Assembly: GCA_029062865.1 (NCBI GenBank)
Contig: JAIDPG010000063.1
Location: forward strand, 1-43,994
Reading direction: 5' to 3'
From: Oscillospiraceae bacterium
GTDB lineage: Bacteria > Bacillota > Clostridia > Oscillospirales > Ruminococcaceae
Length of the DNA: 43,994 nucleotides
Below the pieces are notes generated by a model. The model was given only the letters and a program-made list of their open reading frames with translations. It was not told the DNA's origin and searched no databases. Positions within the stretch are counted from its first letter, which is position 1. The number at the start of each line of letters is the position of its first letter. The translations under genes were made by a program, and so were the position numbers. Shown here in pieces: positions 1 through 7,152 of the stretch.

Positions 1-20
1 CAGAGGTGTATAAGAGCCAG
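1..20. other. Probable residual Tn5/Nextera adapter sequence
   Basis: Bases 2-20 match the 19-bp Tn5 mosaic end used in tagmentation libraries at 17 of 19 positions (mismatches at the fourth and sixteenth bases). It lies exactly at the window edge and has no relation to the downstream marR gene. The simplest reading is untrimmed library adapter with sequencing errors at a contig end, not genomic DNA. Confidence 0.7.
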
Positions 21-42
21 GTTCATATTAGCTCCCGATAAA

Positions 43-474
43 TTACAAATTATCGACTTCATTTTTGAAATCGCAAAGATATTTTTCCGTAAGGCGCAGG
101 TATTCGGCGCGGTCGCTTTCGCTCCAGCCCGCGAACACGCGGTTCTCCGCCTCGACGACCCTCGCGGCGGTCTTCGCCGCGAGACGGCTGCCCTTAGCCG
201 TAAGCGAGATTTGCTTTTTCCTGCCGTCGACCGCCTCGAGCTTAACAACGCCCTCCGCCTCGAGCTTTCGCAGCGCGGAGTTTACGGTCTGCTTCGACAT
301 TCCCGACAAATGGCACACCTCGCTTATCCCGCACCGCCCCTCGCTGCAAAGCGTGTACAGCACCGCGAGCGCGCTGTCGGACTGCCCCAGCTTTAAAGCT
401 GCTCTATGATACAGCTTGTCAATTTCCCCGATAAGATAATTGAATCGCCTCAGCTCCCTTGCCGCCTTTTCCAT
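43..474 (-). CDS. MarR-family transcriptional repressor
   Basis: A 143-residue winged-helix DNA-binding protein of usual MarR length. The central part (about residues 45-95) has the helix-turn-helix and wing, including GMSKQTVNSALRKLEAEG followed by the DGRKK wing and SLTAKG. MarR proteins act as dimers on short palindromes and often repress their own gene. This one is preceded by a perfect sigma-A promoter with two copies of a 14-bp palindrome, one inside the promoter spacer and one just after the transcription start, so autorepression is very likely. The only adjacent gene is a divergent glycosyltransferase with its own promoter; the ligand is unknown. The gene ends 42 bases from the window edge. 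Confidence 0.9.
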   Translation of the reverse strand: MEKAARELRRFNYLIGEIDKLYHRAALKLGQSDSALAVLYTLCSEGRCGISEVCHLSGMSKQTVNSALRKLEAEGVVKLEAVDGRKKQISLTAKGSRLAAKTAARVVEAENRVFAGWSESDRAEYLRLTEKYLCDFKNEVDNL

Positions 475-499
475 AAATCCCTCCGATCAAAACACAACA

Positions 500-513
500 G
501 TATGATTTCGTAC
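500..513. promoter_or_regulatory. MarR operator, proximal copy
   Basis: The 14-mer GTATGATTTCGTAC is the same as the distal copy at 526-539 except for one base. Its centre is 26 bp from that of the distal copy, about two and a half helical turns. It sits at the predicted transcription start of marR. Confidence 0.7.
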
Positions 514-519
514 CTTTAT

Positions 520-548
520 ATTATAGTACGATTTCGTACATTTGTCAA
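520..548 (-). promoter_or_regulatory. marR promoter with embedded operator
   Basis: On the minus strand TTGACA (548-543) and TATAAT (525-520) are separated by exactly 17 bp, a perfect sigma-A promoter. The spacer contains GTACGATTTCGTAC (526-539), whose arms GTACGA/TCGTAC are perfectly complementary around two bases. A repressor bound there would block RNA polymerase directly. The predicted start near 513 leaves a leader of about 40 nt. Confidence 0.85.
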
Positions 549-586
549 GGGGAGAATAATTTTTTCCCGTAATTTGAAAAATGTGC

Positions 587-615
587 TTGATTTTAGTGGG
601 AAAATAAGGTATAAT
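587..615 (+). promoter_or_regulatory. Promoter of the glycosyltransferase gene
   Basis: TTGATT (587-592) and TATAAT (610-615) are separated by 17 bp. This leaves a leader of about 80 nt before the start at 703. No MarR palindrome lies within it. Confidence 0.7.
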
Positions 616-702
616 AATAAAAGACCGTAAAATAGGATTTTTTGCTTTCGCAAAACAACGTTTTAAGTTATCGCAAAATTTTTACAAAATCTCCGAAAGG
701 GC

Positions 703-2232
703 GTGGTAATTCTGGGATCGGAAAAGCTGAATATCTGCCTTATGAACGATTCGTTCCCGCCGATCATCGACGGCGTGGCGAACGCCGTGATAAACTACGC
801 GAATATCATAAACGAGAGCTTCGGGCGGGCGACGGTAGTCACGCCGCTTTATCCGGGCGCAAAGGACGATTACGGCTTTGAGGTCGTGCGGTATCGCTCT
901 ATGCCGATAACCGTCAAGCTCTGCGGGTATCGTATGGGCTATCCGTTTTCCTCAAGTGCGCTGGACAAGCTCGTTATGGACGAGTTTGACATAATCCACT
1001 CGCACTGCCCGTTCGCCTCGACAATGATGGCGCGGGTGCTCCGCGAAAAAACGAATATCCCGATAGTTATGACGTATCACACGAAGTTCGATATTGACAT
1101 AAGGCGCGACATCAAAAACGAGGCGCTTGCCAATCAGGTGATAAAGATCGTCGCGGAAAATATCTCGGCGTGCGACGAGGTCTGGACGGTAAGCCGCGGC
1201 GCGGGGGAAAATCTCCGAAGCCTCGGCTATGAGGGGGATTACGTCGTTATGGAAAACGGCGTGGATTTCCCGCGCGGCAGAGCCGACGCGGACGACGCGC
1301 GGGAGCTGCGGCACTACTACGGCGTTCCCGATGATACAACGCTGTTTCTGTTCGTCGGGCGCTTGGTCTGGTACAAGGGAATTCGGCTAATCTTAGACGC
1401 GCTGAGGAAGCTCGCGGCTAAAGGGCAGAAATTCAACATGATGTTCGTCGGCGACGGACTTGACAGAAAAGAGATCGAGGACTACGCCGAGGAGCTGGGG
1501 CTTACGGACAGGTGCATTTTCACGGGCGCGGTCTCCGACAGAGAGGATCTGCGCGTTCACTACACGGCGGGGGAGCTTTTCCTGTTCCCGTCGGAATACG
1601 ACACAAACGGCATTGTGGTTCGCGAGGCGGCAGCTTGCGGAGTGGCTTCAATGCTTATCAGAAACAGCTGCGCGGCGGAGGGCATTGTCGATGGGCGCAC
1701 GGGAATTCTCACCGAGGCGGACGTTGAGGCGGTCGCGAGGACAATGGAGTTCGCGATAGCCAACCGCGCGAAGCTCCGCGAGATCGGCGAAAACGCGATG
1801 AACGAGGTATACGTTTCGTGGGAGGACTCGATAAACCACGCCTACGACCGCTACTTCGCCGTCCGCGAGAAGTGCATGAGCGGGCGCTCGCAGCGCCGCG
1901 AGAACTTCCTTGTAAACAGCCTGTTCAAGACGGTGGACGAAATAACCTCGGCGGTTCAGCAGATCAGAAAGCTTCCGACGAGCATACGGGTCACAAGCGG
2001 GAGGGTCAGAATGGCGTGGTCAAAAAAGCTGAAGAAGATAGCCCCGACGCTTATGGCGCAATCTCTGCCGGAGGGCTTTACGGAGCGCGACATCAGAATA
2101 GAGAGCTCGGTCTGCACCGGCGAAACGCTTATCGGCTTCTTCGACCGCACCGAAAACAAATTGGCGTATGCGGAGCTCGTGGAGTCGGAGACGGACGTTG
2201 ACAGGTTTTATAAAAAATACGGCTTGAAATAG
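703..2232 (+). CDS. GT4-family glycosyltransferase
   Basis: A 509-residue GT-B fold, retaining, NDP-sugar-dependent glycosyltransferase. The N-terminus, NICLMNDSFPPIIDGVANAV, is the acceptor-side Rossmann start typical of diacylglycerol and mannosyl transferases of this family. The donor half has LFVGRLVWYKG and PSEYDTNGIVVREAAACG, where the family EX7E motif reads DX7E. About 100 residues after the catalytic core (around 405-509) have no recognised motif. The acceptor may be a membrane glycolipid, but this is inference. The start is uncertain: GTG at 703 is only 2 nt from the AAAGG site, while the non-canonical ATT at 709 would be better spaced; the conserved region begins soon after both. 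A hairpin terminator follows. Confidence 0.85.
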   Translation: MVILGSEKLNICLMNDSFPPIIDGVANAVINYANIINESFGRATVVTPLYPGAKDDYGFEVVRYRSMPITVKLCGYRMGYPFSSSALDKLVMDEFDIIHSHCPFASTMMARVLREKTNIPIVMTYHTKFDIDIRRDIKNEALANQVIKIVAENISACDEVWTVSRGAGENLRSLGYEGDYVVMENGVDFPRGRADADDARELRHYYGVPDDTTLFLFVGRLVWYKGIRLILDALRKLAAKGQKFNMMFVGDGLDRKEIEDYAEELGLTDRCIFTGAVSDREDLRVHYTAGELFLFPSEYDTNGIVVREAAACGVASMLIRNSCAAEGIVDGRTGILTEADVEAVARTMEFAIANRAKLREIGENAMNEVYVSWEDSINHAYDRYFAVREKCMSGRSQRRENFLVNSLFKTVDEITSAVQQIRKLPTSIRVTSGRVRMAWSKKLKKIAPTLMAQSLPEGFTERDIRIESSVCTGETLIGFFDRTENKLAYAELVESETDVDRFYKKYGLK

Positions 2233-2245
2233 TTGAGCGTTTTCC

Positions 2246-2263
2246 CCCCGCCGAAAGGCGGGG
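2246..2263 (+). terminator. Intrinsic terminator after the glycosyltransferase
   Basis: CCCCGCC and GGCGGGG pair around a GAAA loop and are followed by TATTTTGTTG. It lies 14 bp after the stop codon. Confidence 0.75.
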
Positions 2264-2391
2264 TATTTTGTTGTTCGATCGCGGCAAAAAAACTTTATTT
2301 TTTCTCACTTCCAACAACACAAAATCTCCAAGCCGAATTTGTTGATAATTCACAAAAAACTCCCGAAAAAAATAATCGTTTGAATGAATAC

Positions 2392-2420
2392 TTGAAAAAA
2401 ATCTCGCGATGTTGTATAAT
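2392..2420 (+). promoter_or_regulatory. Promoter of the EAL-HDOD gene
   Basis: TTGAAA (2392-2397) and TATAAT (2415-2420) are spaced by 17 bp. The leader is about 35 nt and carries a GCGGAGG ribosome site just before the ATG at 2460. Confidence 0.8.
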
Positions 2421-2459
2421 AAATATGTATAACATTGCAACATTGCGGAGGCATGGACA

Positions 2460-3629
2460 ATGGACGTTTATATTACAAGACACCCTGTTTTCGACCGAAA
2501 CGGAGCGCTTTTCGGGTATGTGATGCCCTATCGCGAGAATGATGCGGGCACGGGCAAGGCGCTGCTGGAGGCAGACCCCGAAAGCATCGTCGGGTCGGCG
2601 CGGGCGTTTGTGTTTTTCGATTTCGATATGATATTGCACGGCGTGCCGCGGAAAATGTCCTCGGAGACGCTCGTCGCGCTTGTCAGCGCGAATATGCCGT
2701 CGCATATCGAGATAATCAACCAGCTCGGCATAATGAAGTCGGGCGGGTATCTTATCGCTTTGGAAGATATTGAGGACCTTGATGAGCTTGACGATAACGA
2801 GCTGCTGAAGCTCTGCGATATCGCCGTTGTCGATGTAAACGCGGAGCGCTTCGCCGAGGTCGCGAAAAAGTGCGCGGCGCTCGGCAAGCAGATACTCGCA
2901 AGGAACGCCGAAACCGCGGAGCAGGCGGAGCGGGCGAAAAGCCTTGGGGCAAGCTATGTGCAGGGGTTCTTCTTCGCGAGGTTCGGCGAGGGTAGCAAGC
3001 GCGAAGTGCAGCCGCTTCCCGTGAATTTGGTTGAGATCATGCGGCTAATGGCAGACCCCGAGCCCGAGATACGCAGTATTGTAGAAGTAATGTCCCGCGA
3101 CACGGCAATGTGCCAGAAGATTTTGAAGCTGATAAACTCCGTGTATTTCGGCGTGTCGAATTCCGTTTCGTCGATAAACCAGGCGATCTTGATCCTGGGG
3201 CTCGATTATCTGCGCGAGTGGGTATATCTGATGGGTATGCAGAAGCTCACGCAGAACGACAACACCGAGACGATAAAGCTCGCGCTGCTGCTGGCGAAGT
3301 TCTGCCGCCGGCTCGCCGAGCTTATCCCGGACGTTGAGGACAAGGGCGACACGTTCTATCTTATGGGCTTGCTGTCAATGCTCGTGTTCAGCGGGGAGAA
3401 GTCGCTGGAGACGCAGCTTGACGAGTTCCCGCTTTCGGCGGATATAAAGCGCGGGCTTCTGCGGCGCGGCGGCGTTTACAGCGACGTGCTGGAAATAGCG
3501 CTGGCGTTCGCGGCGGGAAATTGGGAGCGGTTTGAGACGCTTGCCGCGGCTTACAATTTGAGCCTCCCCGAAACGGGCGACAAGCTGACGGCTGCGCTGT
3601 GGGAAATCGGCGAGCTGGAACTCAGCTAA
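2460..3629 (+). CDS. EAL/HDOD domain signalling protein
   Basis: A 389-residue protein of the YuxH type: a degenerate EAL (cyclic-di-GMP phosphodiesterase-like) half followed by an HDOD half. The start VYITRHPVFDRNGALFGY is characteristic; the EAL triplet is not preserved (VMP at that place), so phosphodiesterase activity is unlikely. The EAL-like barrel ends with SLGASYVQGFFFARF. The HDOD region starts near residue 190 (QPLPVNLVEIMRLM) and contains SRDTAMCQKILKLINSVYFG and the helix LGLDYLREWVYLMGM. Such proteins are thought to be regulatory scaffolds in motility or stress control; the partner here is unknown. It has its own promoter and is followed by tandem hairpins, so it is probably monocistronic. 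Confidence 0.88.
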   Translation: MDVYITRHPVFDRNGALFGYVMPYRENDAGTGKALLEADPESIVGSARAFVFFDFDMILHGVPRKMSSETLVALVSANMPSHIEIINQLGIMKSGGYLIALEDIEDLDELDDNELLKLCDIAVVDVNAERFAEVAKKCAALGKQILARNAETAEQAERAKSLGASYVQGFFFARFGEGSKREVQPLPVNLVEIMRLMADPEPEIRSIVEVMSRDTAMCQKILKLINSVYFGVSNSVSSINQAILILGLDYLREWVYLMGMQKLTQNDNTETIKLALLLAKFCRRLAELIPDVEDKGDTFYLMGLLSMLVFSGEKSLETQLDEFPLSADIKRGLLRRGGVYSDVLEIALAFAAGNWERFETLAAAYNLSLPETGDKLTAALWEIGELELS

Positions 3630-3643
3630 GCAAGCACTGATCG

Positions 3644-3668
3644 TTTTCCCCGCCGGAGGCGAGGAAAA
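3644..3668. terminator. GC-rich hairpin, first of a tandem pair
   Basis: TTTTCCCCGCC and GGCGAGGAAAA pair (one mismatch) around GGA. With the hairpin at 3683-3707 it closes the EAL-HDOD transcript. Both share the CCCCGCC-N3-GGCGGGG core seen after other genes in the window. Confidence 0.6.
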
Positions 3669-3682
3669 TAAAAGCCGATAAC

Positions 3683-3707
3683 TTTCCCCCGCCTGAGGCG
3701 GGGGAAA
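3683..3707. terminator. GC-rich hairpin, second of a tandem pair
   Basis: TTTCCCCCGCC and GGCGGGGGAAA form a perfect 11-bp stem around TGA. No long T-run follows on the plus strand, so termination strength is uncertain. Confidence 0.55.
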
Positions 3708-3759
3708 CGGAAAAAAGAAATCATTCAATCAACCGAGCTGATAATTGGAGAAATATTAA

Positions 3760-4851
3760 ATGGCGTTTTTTCTTGATGATATTACAACCGATTTGTGGGA
3801 GTATTTACAGGGCTGCGGGAAGAAGATCGTGCTCTACGGAATGGGCGACGGCGCGGAGAAAATCAAAGCCGTCCTCGATGAGCGCGGCGCTGCCGTCTCG
3901 GACGTGATGGCGTCCGACGATTTTGTCCGCGGGCAGAGCTTCCTCGGCTATCGCGTTAAAAGGCTCTCGGAGATCGAGGCGGAGCACGGCGACGGGTTTG
4001 TGATCCTGGTCTGCTTCGGAACTCAAATTCCCGAGGTCGCGGAGCATATCTGCAAAATCGCCGAAACGCACGAGCTCTACGCGCCGAACGTTCCCGTTGT
4101 CGGCGACGGGCTTTTCGATCTGGAGTACGCGAGGGCGAACAAGGCGGAGCTCGAAAAGGTGTACAAAATGCTCGCCGACGAGCAGTCGCGGAGGGTTTTT
4201 GAGTGCGTTGTACGCTATAAATTAAGCGGCGATATAAAGTATCTCAGAGAGTGCGAAACTCCCGCGGAGGAGAAATTTGACCTGCTGAACATCGGCACGG
4301 AGGAGATCGTCGTCGACCTCGGCGCGTATGACGGCGACACGCTCGTGGAATTCCTGAACGGCACGTCAATGCAGTTCAAAAAGCTGTACGCAATGGAGCC
4401 CGACAACAGGAATTACCGCAAGCTGAAGCGCAGGCTGTATATGATAGGCTCGGCGCTGCTTGAGGCGTACAACGTCGGCGCTTGGGACGAGGACACGACG
4501 ATCACGTTCAATATGCGCGCGGGCAGAAGCAGCAGCGCGGCAAGCGCGGGCAATCACGGACGAGCGGCACGCTACCGCGACATCAAGATGATGAAAACGG
4601 ACACAATGCTTCGGGGCGAGCCCGCAACGTATATCAAAATGGACGTTGAGGGCGCAGAGGAAAACGCGATCAAGGGCGCAAGGGAAACGATCACCGCGTA
4701 CAGACCGAAGCTGAACATCGCGGTGTATCACCGCAACGAGGATATGTTCCGTCTGCCGCTTCTGATCGCGGAAATCAACAAGAAATACAAGTTCTACCTG
4801 CGGCATCATCCGTATATCCCGGATTGGGACACGAATTTATATTGTGTGTAA
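3760..4851 (+). CDS. FkbM-family methyltransferase with N-terminal Rossmann-like domain
   Basis: A 363-residue protein of two parts. Residues 20-115 have a nucleotide-binding-like start (KIVLYGMGDGAEKI, 22-35) and resemble the sugar-dehydratase-like or CoA-binding-like domain often found in front of FkbM enzymes. Residues 175-345 form a SAM-dependent methyltransferase of the FkbM type: VVDLGAYDGDT (184-194), the acidic LYAMEPDN (209-216), and YIKMDVEGAEENAIKGA (291-307). These usually O-methylate sugars in glycans or natural products. GGAG 10 nt before ATG supports the start. The next gene begins 18 bp after the stop, so the two are co-transcribed. The acceptor is unknown. Confidence 0.85.
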   Translation: MAFFLDDITTDLWEYLQGCGKKIVLYGMGDGAEKIKAVLDERGAAVSDVMASDDFVRGQSFLGYRVKRLSEIEAEHGDGFVILVCFGTQIPEVAEHICKIAETHELYAPNVPVVGDGLFDLEYARANKAELEKVYKMLADEQSRRVFECVVRYKLSGDIKYLRECETPAEEKFDLLNIGTEEIVVDLGAYDGDTLVEFLNGTSMQFKKLYAMEPDNRNYRKLKRRLYMIGSALLEAYNVGAWDEDTTITFNMRAGRSSSAASAGNHGRAARYRDIKMMKTDTMLRGEPATYIKMDVEGAEENAIKGARETITAYRPKLNIAVYHRNEDMFRLPLLIAEINKKYKFYLRHHPYIPDWDTNLYCV

Positions 4852-4869
4852 CGCACAAAGGGAGTTATT

Positions 4870-5661
4870 ATGAAAGTTGTTATCGGTATTATAATCGCGG
4901 CGCTTGTGGCGGCTATCGCGGCGGTGTTCGTGCTGTTTGTGCTGCAGTCGCACGATCTTGTGCTGTGCGGGGATATTCCCTCAAAAAGCGGAAACCAGCT
5001 TTACACGACGAGGGTGTACACCTACGACGTCGACGCGAATTCCACGCTGACGCAGATAATCGACAAGATGAACGCCAACTCCGAGGGAAACATCACCGCC
5101 GAGGAAATGGCGGAAATTCTCTCGCAGTATCAGACCGTCGTTTACGCACCCGTGTTTACGTATACGCTGACGCAGGAAAGCGCGAACACCTACGTCCTGA
5201 CGGGAAGCGTCTATAACGGAATTATGGATAACGGCGAGCCCGCGGAAAAGGGCGACACGGAATATATCTACAAAAACCTCACGCTGGCGGTCGGGGTCGC
5301 GGACGGGAAAATTCTCGCGGCGCAGAACATTTACCCCGAGGATATGTCCGACGAGATCATCGCGGAGTTTGTTGAGCGCAAGAAAGTCATCGACCCCATT
5401 CTCGTAAGCGACCAAGAGGCGGCGTTCGCGTTCAAGGACTGCGACAGCTTCCGAATTGTATTCACGGGCAAGGAGGGGATCCCCGCCGAGCTGACGCTGG
5501 CGTACACGTTCGACGTGGGCTCGGAAAACCTGCTGAACTTCTCGGGATCCAAGGGAAATGTTATGGGCGTGACGATCCGCGGGGAGTTCGACGATATGGG
5601 CAGGCTTGTGCCGACTATTGAGATGAACCGACGGATAATTGAAATGGAAGTCGTAAGTTAA
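4870..5661 (+). CDS. Membrane-anchored protein of unknown function
   Basis: 263 residues with one N-terminal hydrophobic segment (about 4-26, VVIGIIIAALVAAIAAVFVL) and no lipobox, so probably an outward-facing protein held by an uncleaved anchor. The rest is an extracellular domain rich in beta-strand-like stretches. I do not recognise the family. A strong ribosome site (AAAGGGAG) precedes the ATG, and the gene follows the FkbM gene by 18 bp, which suggests one operon. Two hairpins follow. Confidence 0.75.
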   Translation: MKVVIGIIIAALVAAIAAVFVLFVLQSHDLVLCGDIPSKSGNQLYTTRVYTYDVDANSTLTQIIDKMNANSEGNITAEEMAEILSQYQTVVYAPVFTYTLTQESANTYVLTGSVYNGIMDNGEPAEKGDTEYIYKNLTLAVGVADGKILAAQNIYPEDMSDEIIAEFVERKKVIDPILVSDQEAAFAFKDCDSFRIVFTGKEGIPAELTLAYTFDVGSENLLNFSGSKGNVMGVTIRGEFDDMGRLVPTIEMNRRIIEMEVVS

Positions 5662-5668
5662 AAAATCC

Positions 5669-5686
5669 CTGCCGAAATTCCGGCAG
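5669..5686 (+). terminator. Short hairpin after the membrane-anchored protein gene
   Basis: CTGCCG and CGGCAG pair around AAATTC, 7 bp after the stop. It is followed by AGTGATTTAAT, without a good T-run, so it probably works with the larger hairpin downstream. Confidence 0.4.
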
Positions 5687-5716
5687 AGTGATTTAATAGA
5701 ACTTTGCTATAAAATT

Positions 5717-5738
5717 AAGCCCACCTCTCGGCGGGCTT
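5717..5738. terminator. Bidirectional terminator between convergent genes
   Basis: AAGCCCACC pairs with GGCGGGCTT (one mismatch) around TCTC. It has GATTTTA on the plus side and TTAATTTTAT on the minus side. It lies 5 bp from the stop of the DUF2000 gene. Confidence 0.7.
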
Positions 5739-5742
5739 GATT

Positions 5743-6147
5743 TTATCTCAAAAGCGGGAGATTTCCGGTGAGCTTGCTTATCTTCTGCTTGTCGCCGTAT
5801 AACGCAAGCCCTATGTAGCTGAGCTCCGAGGTGTAGGACATCTTGTCGATAAACTCGTCATAGCTTCGGCAGCTTTGAGCGAGGTCGGTGAAGTCAATGG
5901 CAGTGAGGTCGGCAAACTCCTTATACAAACGCAGGCGGAGCTTTCCGATCTCATCGCGGCTTGCTTTGAGTATCGGCACGGGTATTCTTATCACTCCGGC
6001 GTGGGAGTTTCCCGCGCCGTCGCCGACCTCCGCGCCTATCACGCCCGGCACCTTCCCGCCGAGCGTTATTCCAAGGACTGCCGCGGTGTTCGCCGCCTCT
6101 CCGGACGGCAGGGCTTCGTCAATTATCATCACACACTTTTCGTTCAA
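5743..6147 (-). CDS. DUF2000 family protein
   Basis: 134 residues. CVMIIDEALPSGEAANTAAVLGITLGG and the later GVIRIPVPIL match my recollection of the DUF2000 family (small proteins of unknown function, often beside AraC regulators). The chosen start is TTG at 6147, because GGAGGGG stands 6 nt before it. An upstream ATG at 6171 has no ribosome site and would add eight unconserved residues. The gene overlaps the 3' end of the AraC gene by 29 bp, so the two are probably translationally coupled and the AraC protein likely controls it. The biochemical role is unknown. Confidence 0.8.
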   Translation of the reverse strand: MNEKCVMIIDEALPSGEAANTAAVLGITLGGKVPGVIGAEVGDGAGNSHAGVIRIPVPILKASRDEIGKLRLRLYKEFADLTAIDFTDLAQSCRSYDEFIDKMSYTSELSYIGLALYGDKQKISKLTGNLPLLR

Positions 6148-7048
6148 GTTTATCCCCTCCGTGATCGTCAAAAATTTTTCCGTAAGCGGCGGGCGACACG
6201 GATGTCACGGACGCCGCATCAGAGCAGCCAACACGACGTTGGCTGCAAAAAGCGGCGGGCGATATTCCGAAAAACGTGTGAAAAGCGTTCGAGAAATGGC
6301 TCTGATCCGCAAACCCCGTTAGCATTGCCGCATCGACGGGCTGTTCGCCCTGCTCGAGCAGCTCCTTCGCACGGTTTATCCGCACCGACTGCAAATAGCG
6401 GTAGGGCGTTATTCCGCGAACCTTTACGAACGAGCGCAGCAGCGTGGACTTGCTCATATGCGCGGCGCGGCAAAGCTCATCGAGCCGCAGACGCTCCGCG
6501 TAGTGCGCGTCGATAAACTCGCACACCCGCGCGACCTCCGCCGCTTCCCTTGACGGCGGCGCGACCGTCCTCAAAAAAGGCGTGCCGTAGTTTTCAAGGA
6601 TATTTGACATAAGCAGCAGCAACGTTTCTTCCCTTTCGAGTTCTGCGGCTTCATCAAAAATCAGTCGGTGGAGCTTTTCGATAAGCTCCGCCGTCCCGTG
6701 GCACTTCACAACGTTCTCGGAAAAAAGCGGCGGCGCGTTCTCGTTTGTGATCTCCTCTGCAAGCCTTCGCATAACGCTTTCGGAAATATTCAGCGAAACG
6801 TAATCAAACGCGCTCTCTCCGACGTCGGCGCACCCGTGGCTGTCCGCGGGCTCAAGCAGCAGAACGTCGCCGCCGCTTATTATCCGCGAACGGTTTTTGC
6901 AGAGCAGCTCGCGTGTTCCGCGAAGAACAAGCCCTATCACATAATAGTCGTGGAAATGATTTGGAAACGGCTGAGATATGCCCTCAAACCGCACGGTCTC
7001 GATCTCCAGGAACTCATCAAAGCAAACCGTCCGAACTTCCTTTTTCAT
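6119..7048 (-). CDS. AraC-family transcriptional regulator
   Basis: 309 residues: an N-terminal cupin ligand-sensing domain (FPNHFHDYYVIGLVLRG near 28-44, then GGDVLLLEPADSHGC) and a C-terminal double helix-turn-helix (FIDAHYAERLRLDELCRAAHMS through LTGFADQSHFSNAFHTFFGISPAA). Such proteins bind a small molecule and usually activate neighbouring genes. Two 19-bp-spaced direct repeats lie 50-90 bp upstream of the start. The C-terminus is odd: SPAAF, then 17 residues, then SPAAY, caused by a 66-bp in-frame segment bounded by 13-bp repeats; without it the protein would end as in typical relatives. The gene overlaps DUF2000. Confidence 0.9.
   Translation of the reverse strand: MKKEVRTVCFDEFLEIETVRFEGISQPFPNHFHDYYVIGLVLRGTRELLCKNRSRIISGGDVLLLEPADSHGCADVGESAFDYVSLNISESVMRRLAEEITNENAPPLFSENVVKCHGTAELIEKLHRLIFDEAAELEREETLLLLMSNILENYGTPFLRTVAPPSREAAEVARVCEFIDAHYAERLRLDELCRAAHMSKSTLLRSFVKVRGITPYRYLQSVRINRAKELLEQGEQPVDAAMLTGFADQSHFSNAFHTFFGISPAAFCSQRRVGCSDAASVTSVSPAAYGKIFDDHGGDKLERKVCDDN
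6184..6262 (-). repeat. 66-bp in-frame insertion with 13-bp direct repeats inside araC-like gene
   Basis: The 13-mer AAGCGGCGGGCGA (plus strand) occurs at 6184-6196 and again at 6250-6262, a period of 66 bp or 22 codons. The segment between contains a perfect hairpin: GCAGCCAAC (6224-6232) and GTTGGCTGC (6238-6246) around ACGAC. The reading frame is kept. This resembles a small palindromic element inserted with target duplication; a local slippage duplication is less able to explain the new internal hairpin. Confidence 0.7.
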
Positions 7049-7095
7049 TTTATAGCCCTTGTTTATTTTATCACATCGGGAATGATTTTTCTTGT

Positions 7096-7152
7096 AGAAT
7101 ATCGTCAGATATTCTGGTTATCGTCAGATATTCCGGTTTTCGTCAAGTTCTC
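7096..7152. promoter_or_regulatory. 19-bp-spaced repeats upstream of the AraC gene
   Basis: ATCGTCAGATATTC occurs at 7101-7114 and 7120-7133, with a weaker third copy (TTCGTCAAGTTCTC) from 7139. The first copy also lies in the inverted repeat AGAATATC-GTCA-GATATTCT (7096-7115). The spacing near two helical turns suits binding by an AraC protein on one face of DNA. The last copy reaches into the 3' end of the MBL gene. Confidence 0.5.
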
